Shown: positions 33,798-42,605 of the stretch, piece by piece | Layout of the letters: each line of letters starts with the position of its first letter | Numbering within the stretch: the stretch's first letter is position 1 | NCBI GenBank assembly: GCA_023144895.1 | Contig: JAGLEV010000073.1 | Coordinates: 1 to 58,989, forward strand | Length of the DNA: 58,989 nt | Reading direction: 5' to 3' | Source: Thiotrichaceae bacterium | GTDB taxonomy: Bacteria; Pseudomonadota; Gammaproteobacteria; Thiotrichales; Thiotrichaceae | Position numbers and translations under genes: made by a program | Notes under the pieces: model-generated | The model's input: the letters and a program-made list of their open reading frames with translations, nothing else | Database searches by the model: none | What the model was told of the DNA's origin: nothing

Positions 33798-34820
33798 ATG
33801 AGTTATTTATTATCACAAATTTGGGTATGCCTGTTTCTAACTGCACTGGTTGCAGGTATTGCAGGTTGGTTATTGGCACGTAGTAATAACAAAGAGCTAC
33901 GTGATTCATTACAGGTTTCTAAAGCCGATAATGCCAGTTTAAAAAAGGAGTGCGATTATTATATTTCAGAGCTAGAAAATAAGGATGATAGCCCTGAGCT
34001 CTTTTATAAATCCAATAGCCTTGTTGACAATATTGATGCCTCTGAAAAAGTTGATACCTTAGAGGTTGATGCCAGTCATACTGATTTAGTCCATGAGTTG
34101 GATGCTCAGAAAAAGATAAATACATCATTGCAGAATAAGGTTGAAGAGCAGCAAGAATTCTTTATTCAACGTACGTCAGAATTGGAAGCAGGTTCACGAC
34201 TGGCTAATGCTGAAAAGGATGAGTACAGCAAGCAATTAATGGCTTTACGTTCAGAAATAAAGGAGGTAGGAGAAGAGCTTCAACCGCCTATTGAAAGTCA
34301 TAGTTTACCTGAATTGACGGTAGGGCAGGATTGCTTAAAAAAGAATGTGGATTTATCTTCTGCTCCCGTTGTTTCTATGGAAAAGGGAACAAATGATGGA
34401 GATTATTCAATGGCCGATCTATCAACACCTTCTAGTAAAGTCTTGAAGAAACTGAGCAAAAACGGTATTAAAATGACTTCTGATCTATTAGTCAAAGCCT
34501 ATGATTTTAAAAGTATTACGGTACTAGCTAAAAAGATCGATAAAGAACCGTGGAATATACGCTCTTTAGTTAGTGTGTCAGATTTGTTGCGCATTGAAGG
34601 GCTAAGCCCTGTTAATGCTGAATTATTAGAATTAGCAGGTATTGGGCGAGTTCAGGACTTACGACGACTGAATGCAAGTAAGTTACTTGAAAGTATTAAT
34701 GTTATTAATCGTCATGAGAATAAAACTGATAAGTTACCATCACAAGAAGAGGTGAGTCAGTGGATGGCTTTGGCTGAAAAGTTAGAACCTGCTGTTTCAA
34801 CAGATATAGATCGAATCTAA
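33798..34820 (+). CDS. Membrane-anchored coiled-coil protein with DUF4332-type HhH domain
   Basis: A 340-residue protein: one N-terminal membrane helix ('WVCLFLTALVAGIAGWLLA'), a long Glu/Lys/Gln-rich, likely coiled-coil region (about 30-170) and a C-terminal domain (about 205-325) of helix-hairpin-helix type resembling DUF4332, seen as 'LLRIEGLSPVNAELLELAGI' and 'RVQDLRRLNASKLLESIN'. Such HhH domains usually contact nucleic acid or protein. It is translated just after the BON/OmpA gene. Its role is unknown. Confidence 0.72.
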   Translation: MSYLLSQIWVCLFLTALVAGIAGWLLARSNNKELRDSLQVSKADNASLKKECDYYISELENKDDSPELFYKSNSLVDNIDASEKVDTLEVDASHTDLVHELDAQKKINTSLQNKVEEQQEFFIQRTSELEAGSRLANAEKDEYSKQLMALRSEIKEVGEELQPPIESHSLPELTVGQDCLKKNVDLSSAPVVSMEKGTNDGDYSMADLSTPSSKVLKKLSKNGIKMTSDLLVKAYDFKSITVLAKKIDKEPWNIRSLVSVSDLLRIEGLSPVNAELLELAGIGRVQDLRRLNASKLLESINVINRHENKTDKLPSQEEVSQWMALAEKLEPAVSTDIDRI

Positions 34821-34903
34821 TTGCCAGAAGGTGCTTGCTTGCACGTTAACAATCTGGTATTTTACATCGCCTTTGGTTTTACAGAATTTTTACGGAGAAC
34901 AAC

Positions 34904-35140
34904 ATGTCTCGTGTATGTCAAGTAACAGGAAAACGTCCTGTGGCAGGTAATAACGTATCGCATGCTAAGAATAGAACGCGCCGTCGTTTTTTACCGAATT
35001 TACACTCTCATCGCTTTTGGGTCGAGAGTGAAAACCGTTGGATAAAACTTCGTGTTTCTGTTAAAGGTATGCGTATTATCGATAAAAAAGGTATCGATAC
35101 AGTACTTGTGGATATGCGCAAGAATGGCGAAAAAGTATAA
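34904..35140 (+). CDS. rpmB: 50S ribosomal protein L28
   Basis: A 78-residue L28 beginning '[20 protein letters not shown]', with '[20 protein letters not shown]' typical of the family. It precedes rpmG by 11 bases, the standard rpmBG operon. ACGGAGAAC precedes the ATG. Confidence 0.97.
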   Translation: MSRVCQVTGKRPVAGNNVSHAKNRTRRRFLPNLHSHRFWVESENRWIKLRVSVKGMRIIDKKGIDTVLVDMRKNGEKV

Positions 35141-35151
35141 AGGAATAAATT

Positions 35152-35307
35152 ATGCCTGATAAGATTAAAATGGTGTCATCAGCTAAGACTGGTTACTACT
35201 ATACAACAACTAAAAATAAACGTACCACGCCTGGAAAATTGGAAATGAAGCGTTATGATCCAGTGGTTCGTAAGCATGTTATGTTTAAAGAAGCGAAAAT
35301 TAAGTAA
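35152..35307 (+). CDS. rpmG: 50S ribosomal protein L33
   Basis: A 51-residue L33: starts [20 protein letters not shown] and ends '[13 protein letters not shown]'. It is the cysteine-free, zinc-independent form. AAGGAAT precedes the ATG and the gene follows rpmB directly. It is complete, with a terminator 60 bp downstream. Confidence 0.96.
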   Translation: MPDKIKMVSSAKTGYYYTTTKNKRTTPGKLEMKRYDPVVRKHVMFKEAKIK

Positions 35308-35367
35308 TAAACTGAAGCTTTAGTTTAAATACTATTCGCTCTATTTATTATCAATAGCTCATAAAAG

Positions 35368-35390
35368 ACCTGACTCGTTCAGGTTTTTTA
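35368..35390 (+). terminator. Intrinsic terminator of rpmBG
   Basis: Arms ACCTGA (35368-35373) and TCAGGT (35379-35384) with a 5-base loop, then TTTTTTA. Confidence 0.8.
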
Positions 35391-35462
35391 TTGCCTGTCA
35401 TTTATAGCGGGCTAATTAAAGTTGAACTTAGCAAGGCTAATCGGTATTCTTTGTACTTTTGA

Positions 35463-35876
<414 letters not shown>

Positions 35877-35888
35877 GTGGGGATAGTG

Positions 35889-37184
35889 ATGAGAAATAAA
35901 ATATACCTAGGTTTCATGCTATTACTTTTTCCGCTAACAAGCTTTGCAGGTGGAGATACTTCAACAGGTGCTAATACAGCATGGATTTTAACAGCAACAG
36001 CCCTTGTTTTATTAATGACCTTGCCAGGTCTTGCCATGTTTTATGGTGGCTTGGTTCGTAGTAAAAATGTACTGTCTATTTTCCTGCAGTGTTTTGCGAT
36101 AGCGGCGCTAGCGTCTATTTTGTGGGTAGTGGTGGGCTATAGTATTGCCTTTGATGCGGGAAATCCTTATTTTGGTGGCTTTAGCAAAGTTTTATTTAGT
36201 GGTGTAACGGAAGAGTCCATGTTTAATGGCATTCCAGAACCACTCTTTGCCTTATTTCAAATGACCTTTGTCATTATTACTCCTGCCCTAATCGTTGGTG
36301 CTTTTGCTGAGCGCATTAAGTTTTCAGCCGTATTATTATTTACTGGATTTTGGATTGTCTTAGTTTATGCTCCAGTAACACACTGGGTATGGGCTGAAGG
36401 CGGTTGGTTATATGAAATGGGCTTGCTTGACTTTGCGGGTGGCACCGTGGTTCATGTGACTGCGGGTGTGGCTGCTTTAGTGGCTGCTCTAATGATTGGG
36501 CCTCGGAAAAGTTTTCTACGTTCTGCAATTATACCACATAACATGACAATGACGGTTGCGGGGGCTGCAATGCTTTGGGTCGGTTGGTTTGGCTTTAATG
36601 GTGGTAGTGCATTAGCTGCGGATGGTAATGCCTCAATGGCGATGTTAGTGACTCATATCTCAGCCGCTACAGGTGCTTTTACTTGGATGGCGATTGAGTG
36701 GATTAAATATGGTAAACCAACAGCGTTAGGTACTGTTACAGGAATGGTGGCAGGTCTAGGTACTATTACTCCTGCTTCGGGCTTTGTTGGCCCTGGTGGT
36801 GCGCTTGTGATTGGTTTATTGGCGGGTCTGGTTTGTTTCAATGCAACGCTTTATATTAAGCAAGTATTAAAAATAGATGATTCTCTGGATGTCTTTCCTG
36901 TTCATGGTGTGGGGGGGATTTTAGGCACTATGCTCGCAGGTGTCTTTGCTTCGGCTGAGCTTGGTGTCTTTAGTGGTCAAGGTTATGCAGAGGGCATGAC
37001 AATGAGCAAGCAATTAGGCGTTCAGGCGATTGGTGTTGCCGCAACTTTTGCTTATACCGCAGTGATCACCTATCTCTTATTTAAGCTGGTTAGCTTTCTT
37101 ACTGGTGGACTACGTGTGACTGAGGATGAAGAGTCACAAGGGCTTGATATTACTGATCATGAAGAACGTGGTTATGATCTTTAA
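35889..37184 (+). CDS. amtB: Ammonium transporter
   Basis: AmtB of 431 residues with a cleavable signal ('KIYLGFMLLLFPLTSFAGG') and eleven predicted membrane helices. Family segments are 'TLPGLAMFYGGLVRSKN', 'FAERIKFSAVLLFTGFW', 'APVTHWVWAEGGWL' and 'FPVHGVGGILGTMLAG', the latter two carrying the pore histidines. I chose ATG 35889 (MRNKIYLG), which has GGGGA about five bases upstream, over GTG 35877. It is coupled to glnK. Confidence 0.95.
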   Translation: MRNKIYLGFMLLLFPLTSFAGGDTSTGANTAWILTATALVLLMTLPGLAMFYGGLVRSKNVLSIFLQCFAIAALASILWVVVGYSIAFDAGNPYFGGFSKVLFSGVTEESMFNGIPEPLFALFQMTFVIITPALIVGAFAERIKFSAVLLFTGFWIVLVYAPVTHWVWAEGGWLYEMGLLDFAGGTVVHVTAGVAALVAALMIGPRKSFLRSAIIPHNMTMTVAGAAMLWVGWFGFNGGSALAADGNASMAMLVTHISAATGAFTWMAIEWIKYGKPTALGTVTGMVAGLGTITPASGFVGPGGALVIGLLAGLVCFNATLYIKQVLKIDDSLDVFPVHGVGGILGTMLAGVFASAELGVFSGQGYAEGMTMSKQLGVQAIGVAATFAYTAVITYLLFKLVSFLTGGLRVTEDEESQGLDITDHEERGYDL

Positions 37185-37303
37185 AGTATCAACTAGGAGA
37201 GCCACTTGATTTAGTTTTGTTCGACCACATCCTTTAGGATTGTGGCTAAGCATATTTAATGCTAGCCCAATCCTAATTAGTAAAATGAATAATCAGGTAA
37301 ATA

Positions 37304-37624
37304 ATGATGACAAAAGATGAACAGACCCAAATAGAAGCGGCTGCATTTCGTGGTTTAATTGCACATTTACAAGAACGTAAAGATGTGCAAAATATTGACT
37401 TGATGAACTTGGCTGGTTTTTGTCGTAACTGTCTTAGTAAATGGTATCTACAAGGTGCTAAAGATCTGAAAGTAGATTTAGATTATGATCAGGCTTGTGA
37501 GACTGTTTATGGTATGTCGTATGCCGATTGGAAAGCAAACCATCAAACGAAAGCAACGACAGAACAGATTGAAACATTTGAAAAGACTAAACCTATTCAT
37601 GCCAAAATTAGTGGGCATAACTAG
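37304..37624 (+). CDS. DUF1244 protein
   Basis: A 106-residue cytoplasmic protein of the conserved DUF1244 family, recognisable from 'AAAFRGLIAHLQERKDVQNI' and 'GFCRNCLSKWYLQGAKDL'. The two cysteines and the 'YGMSYADWKANHQTKAT' end are typical. The function is unknown. The start has a double ATG; the second, three bases later, is equally good. Confidence 0.87.
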   Translation: MMTKDEQTQIEAAAFRGLIAHLQERKDVQNIDLMNLAGFCRNCLSKWYLQGAKDLKVDLDYDQACETVYGMSYADWKANHQTKATTEQIETFEKTKPIHAKISGHN

Positions 37625-37669
37625 TCTTCACAGTATTTAAAGAAAATTTTATAAAATAAGGAAGTTATT

Positions 37670-37951
37670 ATGGCATCAGCCGCAGCAAGACATTTATTAG
37701 TCAGCTCAGAAGAGCAATGTGCAGAACTTAAAGCTCAAATTGAAGGCGGAGCAGATTTTGCTGCCGTTGCAAAAGAGCATTCAAGTTGTCCTTCATCAGC
37801 AACAGGTGGTGATCTGGGTTCTTTTGGTCCAGGTCAAATGGTACCTGAATTTGATGCAGTTGTTTTCAAGGCACCACTTAATGAAGTGCAAGGCCCTGTA
37901 AAAACACAATTTGGTTATCATTTACTTGAAGTTACTAGCCGCGAAGACTAG
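37670..37951 (+). CDS. ppiC: Parvulin-type peptidyl-prolyl isomerase
   Basis: A 93-residue single-domain parvulin (PpiC), cytoplasmic. It shows 'AARHLLVSSEEQCAELKAQI', 'DFAAVAKEHSSCPSSATGGD', 'LGSFGPGQMVPEFDAVVF' and 'TQFGYHLLEVTSR', covering the whole fold. It catalyses proline cis-trans isomerisation. AAGGAAG lies upstream of the ATG. A paralogous parvulin fold occurs in surA at 43578. Confidence 0.95.
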   Translation: MASAAARHLLVSSEEQCAELKAQIEGGADFAAVAKEHSSCPSSATGGDLGSFGPGQMVPEFDAVVFKAPLNEVQGPVKTQFGYHLLEVTSRED

Positions 37952-37963
37952 GTAAGATCAGAC

Positions 37964-38036
37964 TTTAGTTTGTTATTTTGACAGGCTGAAGTCTGACCAA
38001 CACGTTTTCCTCTTACTTTGAAAGTAGAGGAAATCT
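37964..38036 (+). other. Two hairpins between ppiC and the CvfB-like gene
   Basis: TCAGACTT and AAGTCTGA near 37964-37997 pair across a 20-base loop; directly after, TTTCCTCT-ACTT and AAAGT-GAGGAAA form a second stem near 38008-38032. The second is close to the ribosome site of the next gene. Confidence 0.45.
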
Positions 38037-38081
38037 TTGCTTTCTAATTTTCAACCTCTACCTACTTCTCAGGAGTATTTC

Positions 38082-38906
38082 ATGCAAATTGGTAATATGA
38101 ATCGAATGACAGTCCTGAAAAGGCTAGATTTTGGTGTCTATCTTGATGGTAAAGAGTTGGGTGAAATCCTTCTACCTATTCGTTATGTACCTATTCCTTG
38201 TGATATTGGTTCAGAGATCGCTATTTTTCTCTATCGAGATTCTGATGATCGTTTAATTGCCACAACAGAAACCCCCAAAGTGATGGTTGGTGAATGTGCT
38301 TCACTTAAAGCGGTTGATGTCAATAGAGTCGGTGCTTTTATGGATTGGGGATTGCCTAAAGATTTGCTGGTTCCCCATTGTGAACAAAATGGTCGGATGA
38401 CAGAAGGGCATAACTATATTGTTAATGTTTATCTTGATGATGAAGATCGTATTGTTGGAACGGCAAAACTTGATGGTTGGCTCAGTGAAACAGGGGTTTA
38501 TTTCAAGCCACTACAACCCGTTCGGTTACTGATTTTTGGTGAAACAGATCTTGGTTATAAAGCCGTTGTGAATCATACTCATATTGGTTTGATTTATAAA
38601 AATGAAGTCTTTCAAAAGCTTAATTATGGTCGTCGAGTGGAAGGTTATATTAAAGAGATTCGGGAAGATGGCAAGATTGATCTCATGTTACAGCTTCCTG
38701 CTAACGATACACGTGATGAGTTAATGGAAAAAATATTGACCCATCTAAAAGATAATAATGGTACTTCAACTTTGGTTGATAAAAGTAGCCCTGAAGATAT
38801 TTCTAATCAATATTCTGTGAGCAAGAAAAATTATAAAAAAGCCCTCAGTAGTTTATATAAACAACGTTTAATTACGATTACAAAGACCACTATTCATCTT
38901 AATTAA
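38082..38906 (+). CDS. CvfB-like S1-domain RNA-binding protein
   Basis: A 274-residue protein of the CvfB family, with tandem S1/OB-like domains ('NRMTVLKRLDFGVYLDGKEL', 'VDVNRVGAFMDWGLPKDLLV', 'VEGYIKEIREDGKIDLMLQL') and a C-terminal winged-helix-like part ('YSVSKKNYKKALSSLYKQRL'). Relatives bind RNA and affect virulence or stress genes in Firmicutes; in this genus the role is unknown. I chose ATG 38082 because AGGAG lies eight bases upstream. An earlier TTG at 38037 lacks this. Confidence 0.87.
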   Translation: MQIGNMNRMTVLKRLDFGVYLDGKELGEILLPIRYVPIPCDIGSEIAIFLYRDSDDRLIATTETPKVMVGECASLKAVDVNRVGAFMDWGLPKDLLVPHCEQNGRMTEGHNYIVNVYLDDEDRIVGTAKLDGWLSETGVYFKPLQPVRLLIFGETDLGYKAVVNHTHIGLIYKNEVFQKLNYGRRVEGYIKEIREDGKIDLMLQLPANDTRDELMEKILTHLKDNNGTSTLVDKSSPEDISNQYSVSKKNYKKALSSLYKQRLITITKTTIHLN

Positions 38907-38918
38907 TGGACTAAGAAC

Positions 38919-40292
38919 ATGAGTCAATACCCCTTAATCAAACACCATGGTGCAGTACAGGGCGTAACAGGCTCTTGTCACGAATTAGAGCTTAGTTCAA
39001 AGAGCAGTGTACTCATTGATTGTGGTATTTTTCAAGGGAGTGACCAATCGCCTCATGGCAAAGCAGATGCACATCACCTCGATATTGATTTCTCTATTCA
39101 TCATGTTAAAGCACTGATTATTACTCATTGTCATATTGATCATGCAGGGCGACTGCCTTGGTTGATTGCGGCGGGCTTTGATGGACCGATTTATTGTAGC
39201 CGTCCAACGGCGATGTTGTTGCCACTAATGTTGGAGGATAGTATTCGATTGGCTATTACTCGTGATCGTCGCATGATTGATAAGTTAGTCGATAAAATCA
39301 CCGCTATGCTCAGACCTTTGGATTATAAGCATTGGCAAACGATTATTCCTGAGTTAAAAATACGAATGCAACCTGCTGGGCATATTCTAGGTTCAGCTTA
39401 TATTGAATGTGATACAAAAGATCAACGTGTTGTCTTTTCAGGTGATTTAGGCGCACCTCATGCCGCATTATTGCCTGATCCAAAACCTCCCAGCCGCTGT
39501 GATACCTTGGTGATTGAGAGCACTTATGGGCACAAGCGACATACTAATCGCCAAGGTCGAAAAGATGAGTTAAAGCACATTATTGATCGTTGCTTTAGAG
39601 ATCGGGGTGCGGTGTTAATCCCTGCTTTTAGTTTAGGGCGCACTCAAGAGTTAATGGTGGAGTTAGAGGAGATTATTCATCAAAATCCAGAGCAATGGCA
39701 AGATATTGATGTAGTGATTGACTCCCCGTTAGCAAGTCGCTTTATTAAGGTTTACCGCCAGCTCAAGCCTTTTTGGGATGATGAGGCTCAGGATAAAATT
39801 GAGCAGGGACGTTATCCATTGACCTTTAAGCAACTTTTTACAGTGAATAGTGGGCAAGAGCATCGAAAAATGGTTGAAATGCTCAGTAAAAGTGGTCGTC
39901 CAACGATTATTATTGCCGCTAGTGGTATGTGTTCTGGTGGGCGTATCTTGGGTTATCTTAAAGCACTGATTGAGGATTCACGAACGGATATTCTATTTAG
40001 TGGCTATCAAGCGAGAAATACGATAGGTCGACAAATTTATAAATATGGTAAACAGCGAGCTGGTTGGGTTGAAATTGATGATAAACGTTATGATATTAAG
40101 GCAAAAATACATTCGATTGGTGGCTACTCCGCTCATGCTGACCAGCAGAATTTAATTGATTTTGTGACAGGGATTGCGGAAGAACCTCAACAGGTGCGGA
40201 TTATTCATGGCGATGAGCTAGCAAAACAGACTTTGAAAGAGAAGTTAGAGGATGTATTGTTAAAGAGTGAGGTGGTTATCGCTAAGCGCTAG
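38919..40292 (+). CDS. Beta-CASP metallo-beta-lactamase RNA/DNA-processing hydrolase
   Basis: A 457-residue metallo-hydrolase. The zinc motif is 'IITHCHIDHAGRLPW' (H-x-H-x-D-H), with 'AGHILGSAYIEC', 'FSGDLGAPHA' and 'ESTYGHKRH'; the beta-CASP insert is seen at 'VLIPAFSLGRTQELMVELEE' and 'IIAASGMCSGGRILGYLK', and the C-terminal His at 'GGYSAHADQQNLIDF'. These are CPSF73/Ysh1-like ribonucleases. It follows the CvfB-like RNA-binding gene by 12 bases, so the pair may act together in RNA handling. Confidence 0.92.
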   Translation: MSQYPLIKHHGAVQGVTGSCHELELSSKSSVLIDCGIFQGSDQSPHGKADAHHLDIDFSIHHVKALIITHCHIDHAGRLPWLIAAGFDGPIYCSRPTAMLLPLMLEDSIRLAITRDRRMIDKLVDKITAMLRPLDYKHWQTIIPELKIRMQPAGHILGSAYIECDTKDQRVVFSGDLGAPHAALLPDPKPPSRCDTLVIESTYGHKRHTNRQGRKDELKHIIDRCFRDRGAVLIPAFSLGRTQELMVELEEIIHQNPEQWQDIDVVIDSPLASRFIKVYRQLKPFWDDEAQDKIEQGRYPLTFKQLFTVNSGQEHRKMVEMLSKSGRPTIIIAASGMCSGGRILGYLKALIEDSRTDILFSGYQARNTIGRQIYKYGKQRAGWVEIDDKRYDIKAKIHSIGGYSAHADQQNLIDFVTGIAEEPQQVRIIHGDELAKQTLKEKLEDVLLKSEVVIAKR

Positions 40293-40305
40293 TTGCCACC
40301 TCAAG

Positions 40306-40337
40306 ACGAGAAAGTATTTATTTACTCAATTTCTCGT
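40306..40337. terminator. Terminator between convergent genes
   Basis: ACGAGAAA (40306-40313) pairs with TTTCTCGT (40330-40337), followed by TTT on the plus strand; it overlaps the end of the cytochrome gene. Just before it, GAGGTGG (40269-40275) and CCACCTC (40296-40302) form a second stem near the hydrolase stop. Confidence 0.6.
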
Positions 40338-41134
40338 TTTAAATCATAAGTAATTCGATGACTACCATGGCAATGAGCACAAGCTTCTACCGCAAGAGCA
40401 CCTAGCACTCGACCACTTTTCCCTGTTTCAATCGTTGTTTCTAATTTATCTAATAGCTTACTTGTTTTCGTTCCAAGGTAGTAATTTTTTGCATTGTCAT
40501 TCTTATGGCAGTTATCACAGCTTGAACGAAGTATTGTAATGCCTGTTCTTACCGCTTTTAATGAGTTTTGTGCTTTGACTTTATTATTATCCGATGTGGC
40601 AATTTTAATACGATTAATATCTCGCATAAGAATTTTCATAAAATCTAAATAGTCAGTTTTTTTGCCCTTTAGTGATACATGAATTTTACTAAAGTCTGGT
40701 GCACGGTAGATTGCTGCTACTTGTGCACGGTAATCGTTATGGCATCCTTTACAGCTATTCTTTAGTTTTTTTAAGGCGATATTCAGTGTTTTAAAGTCAC
40801 CCTTTGTCGCGGCAATTTGTAACTTATCAGCCCATTCTAGCTCTAATTCATCTTTCCATTCAGGCACCATATCGGCTATTTTTCTATAGTGAGTGACTAG
40901 TTCAATAGCCCATTTTTTAGTGAGTACTTGATCTTTTTCAGCCATATATTCATTGACTGCCTGTAATTCACGACGTAGCTTAAACATATTATGGTGCCAA
41001 ACATTACGTTTATTAACAGGTTTATACCATTGTTTAAGTGAAGCAGGAGGCTTTTCTAATGTAACAGTAGATTCTTCTTTAGCAAGCAGTGTCGTGGTAA
41101 AAAATAGTAGAATGATGGAGAGAAAAAAGCGCAT
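40322..41134 (-). CDS. Periplasmic triheme cytochrome c
   Basis: A 270-residue secreted cytochrome with a signal peptide ('FFLSIILLFFTTTLLA') and three haem motifs: CKGCH (about residue 133), CDNCH (about 208) and CAHCH (about 253). Between motifs it is helical, and the first two are set like two cytochrome c'/c556-type four-helix units ('LKKLKNSCKGCHNDYR', 'ILRSSCDNCHKNDNA'). A third haem is near the C-terminus. Redox partner and role are unknown; an electron-transfer role in sulfur or respiratory metabolism is plausible. It is convergent with the beta-CASP hydrolase gene. Confidence 0.85.
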   Translation of the reverse strand: MRFFLSIILLFFTTTLLAKEESTVTLEKPPASLKQWYKPVNKRNVWHHNMFKLRRELQAVNEYMAEKDQVLTKKWAIELVTHYRKIADMVPEWKDELELEWADKLQIAATKGDFKTLNIALKKLKNSCKGCHNDYRAQVAAIYRAPDFSKIHVSLKGKKTDYLDFMKILMRDINRIKIATSDNNKVKAQNSLKAVRTGITILRSSCDNCHKNDNAKNYYLGTKTSKLLDKLETTIETGKSGRVLGALAVEACAHCHGSHRITYDLKREIE

Positions 41135-41223
41135 GATTAGGCTCTGGTTGAGAAAGTCATAAAATAACCAGATTGTATTGAATAGATACTTTTTTGTCTT
41201 TGATACCAGTCAAAGCCTGAGTC

Positions 41224-41763
41224 TTATTGCTGTTTGCGATGTTGCCCAGCGAGTTTTTTATAGTGCTTTGCAGAATATTCTAAAAAAATCAGTTCTTTAT
41301 CTGTTAATTTACGTGCTTTCTTAACAGGGCTACCCAGCCATAAATAACCACTGTCCAATACTTTATTCGATGGCACTAAGCTACCCGCACCAACAATCAC
41401 ATTGTCCTGTATGATCGCTCCATCCAATACAATTGCTCCCATGCCAATCAGGCAGTTATTATGAATAGTACAAGCATGGAGAATGGCTTTATGCCCAATA
41501 GTGACTTTATCACCAATATGAAGACAATTACCTTCAGGGGTGAATGAGTACTCACTGCCATGAGTGACGTGAAGTACAGAGCCATCTTGAATATTGGTAT
41601 ATTCTCCAATGGTTATGCTTTGTACGTCCCCTCTAATGGCTGTTAGTGGCCAAACTGAGCTGTATTTACCAATAGTCACCTGTCCAATAATAACAGCGCT
41701 TTCATCAATAAAAACACTCGGATGAATTGAGGGTGGGTGATCGTTGTAAGAGCGAATATTCAT
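41224..41763 (-). CDS. Gamma-carbonic anhydrase-like hexapeptide-repeat protein
   Basis: A 179-residue left-handed beta-helix protein of the YrdA/gamma-CA group. Hexapeptide repeats run through residues 15-140, with metal-ligand histidines in 'VLHVTHGS' and 'TIGHKAILHAC'. Bacterial relatives bind zinc, but many show no carbonic anhydrase activity, so the reaction is uncertain. Its ATG overlaps the folK stop (ATGA), making it the last gene of the lptD-surA-pdxA-folB-folK series. Confidence 0.9.
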   Translation of the reverse strand: MNIRSYNDHPPSIHPSVFIDESAVIIGQVTIGKYSSVWPLTAIRGDVQSITIGEYTNIQDGSVLHVTHGSEYSFTPEGNCLHIGDKVTIGHKAILHACTIHNNCLIGMGAIVLDGAIIQDNVIVGAGSLVPSNKVLDSGYLWLGSPVKKARKLTDKELIFLEYSAKHYKKLAGQHRKQQ

Positions 41764-42239
41764 AGTGTAATAGGCGTTAGTTCAGTACGAGAAAGAGGGG
41801 AGTGTTTAGCAATTTCATCAATACTAATTTTTAATTCAGGATGAATAAGCTCAGGTGCGATTTCTTGCAAGGGAAAGAGTACAAAATTATATTGAGTAAT
41901 TTCTTTACGAGGAATATCGATCTCAGGTTGTAGTATCTGTTGTCCAAAAAGTAGAATATCAACATCTAAGGTACGAGAAGCAAATTTTTTACCATTATGA
42001 GTCCGTTGATGTGTCGCTTCAAGTGCTTTTAAATAGTGTTGTATCTGTCCCAGCTTTAAAGCAGTGGATAAGCTAGCGACTAGATTATAGAAGGGGCGCC
42101 CTTTAAAACCATAAGCAGGAGTCTCATAAGTTTTAGAAAAGATAATATCAGGGTAGTCTAACTGGAGTTGCTTCATACAGGAGCAGATATTTTTATTACG
42201 CTCAATATTGCTGCCAATGCTGAGGTAAACCTGTTCCAT
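41760..42239 (-). CDS. folK: 2-amino-4-hydroxy-6-hydroxymethyldihydropteridine pyrophosphokinase
   Basis: FolK of 159 residues, which adds pyrophosphate to the pterin in folate synthesis. It opens 'VYLSIGSNIERNKNICSCM', with 'YETPAYGFKGRPFYNLVASL' and 'SRTLDVDILLFGQQIL', the diagnostic HPPK region with the D-x-D metal ligands. It overlaps folB by one base (TAATG). Confidence 0.95.
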   Translation of the reverse strand: MEQVYLSIGSNIERNKNICSCMKQLQLDYPDIIFSKTYETPAYGFKGRPFYNLVASLSTALKLGQIQHYLKALEATHQRTHNGKKFASRTLDVDILLFGQQILQPEIDIPRKEITQYNFVLFPLQEIAPELIHPELKISIDEIAKHSPLSRTELTPITL

Positions 42240-42598
42240 TAGCCAATGTCCTGTTGCCGCTCAATACAAACACCCACTTCAGTAGAGCCAGTGACAGCAA
42301 AAGGTTTACCAAGAGTGATTTTGACCCAAGGTAGTGAGAATTCTTTCAGTAGTAATGTCGCTATATTTTCAGCGAGCGTTTCTACTAGTTGAAACTCCGT
42401 CTTTTTAATATAGGCAGTCACCAGTTTAGCCGCTGCCTTATAGTTCATGGTCTGTTTAATATCATCAGATTGAGCGGGGACACGGTTATCCCAACCCATT
42501 TCTAAATCAATACGAACTTGCTGACGAATACGACGCTCCCAGTCATAAATACCAATAAGGGCATCGACACGGAGGTCTTTTACATAAACTATATCCAT
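42239..42598 (-). CDS. folB: Dihydroneopterin aldolase
   Basis: FolB of 119 residues, folate pathway. It starts 'MDIVYVKDLRVDALIGIYDW', with 'TEFQLVETLAENIATLLL' and 'VKITLGKPFAVTGSTEVGV', typical of the family. ATG 42598 has AGGA seven bases upstream and follows the pdxA stop closely; the longer frame from 42628 would overlap pdxA. Confidence 0.94.
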   Translation of the reverse strand: MDIVYVKDLRVDALIGIYDWERRIRQQVRIDLEMGWDNRVPAQSDDIKQTMNYKAAAKLVTAYIKKTEFQLVETLAENIATLLLKEFSLPWVKITLGKPFAVTGSTEVGVCIERQQDIG

Positions 42599-42605
42599 AA
42601 ATTTC

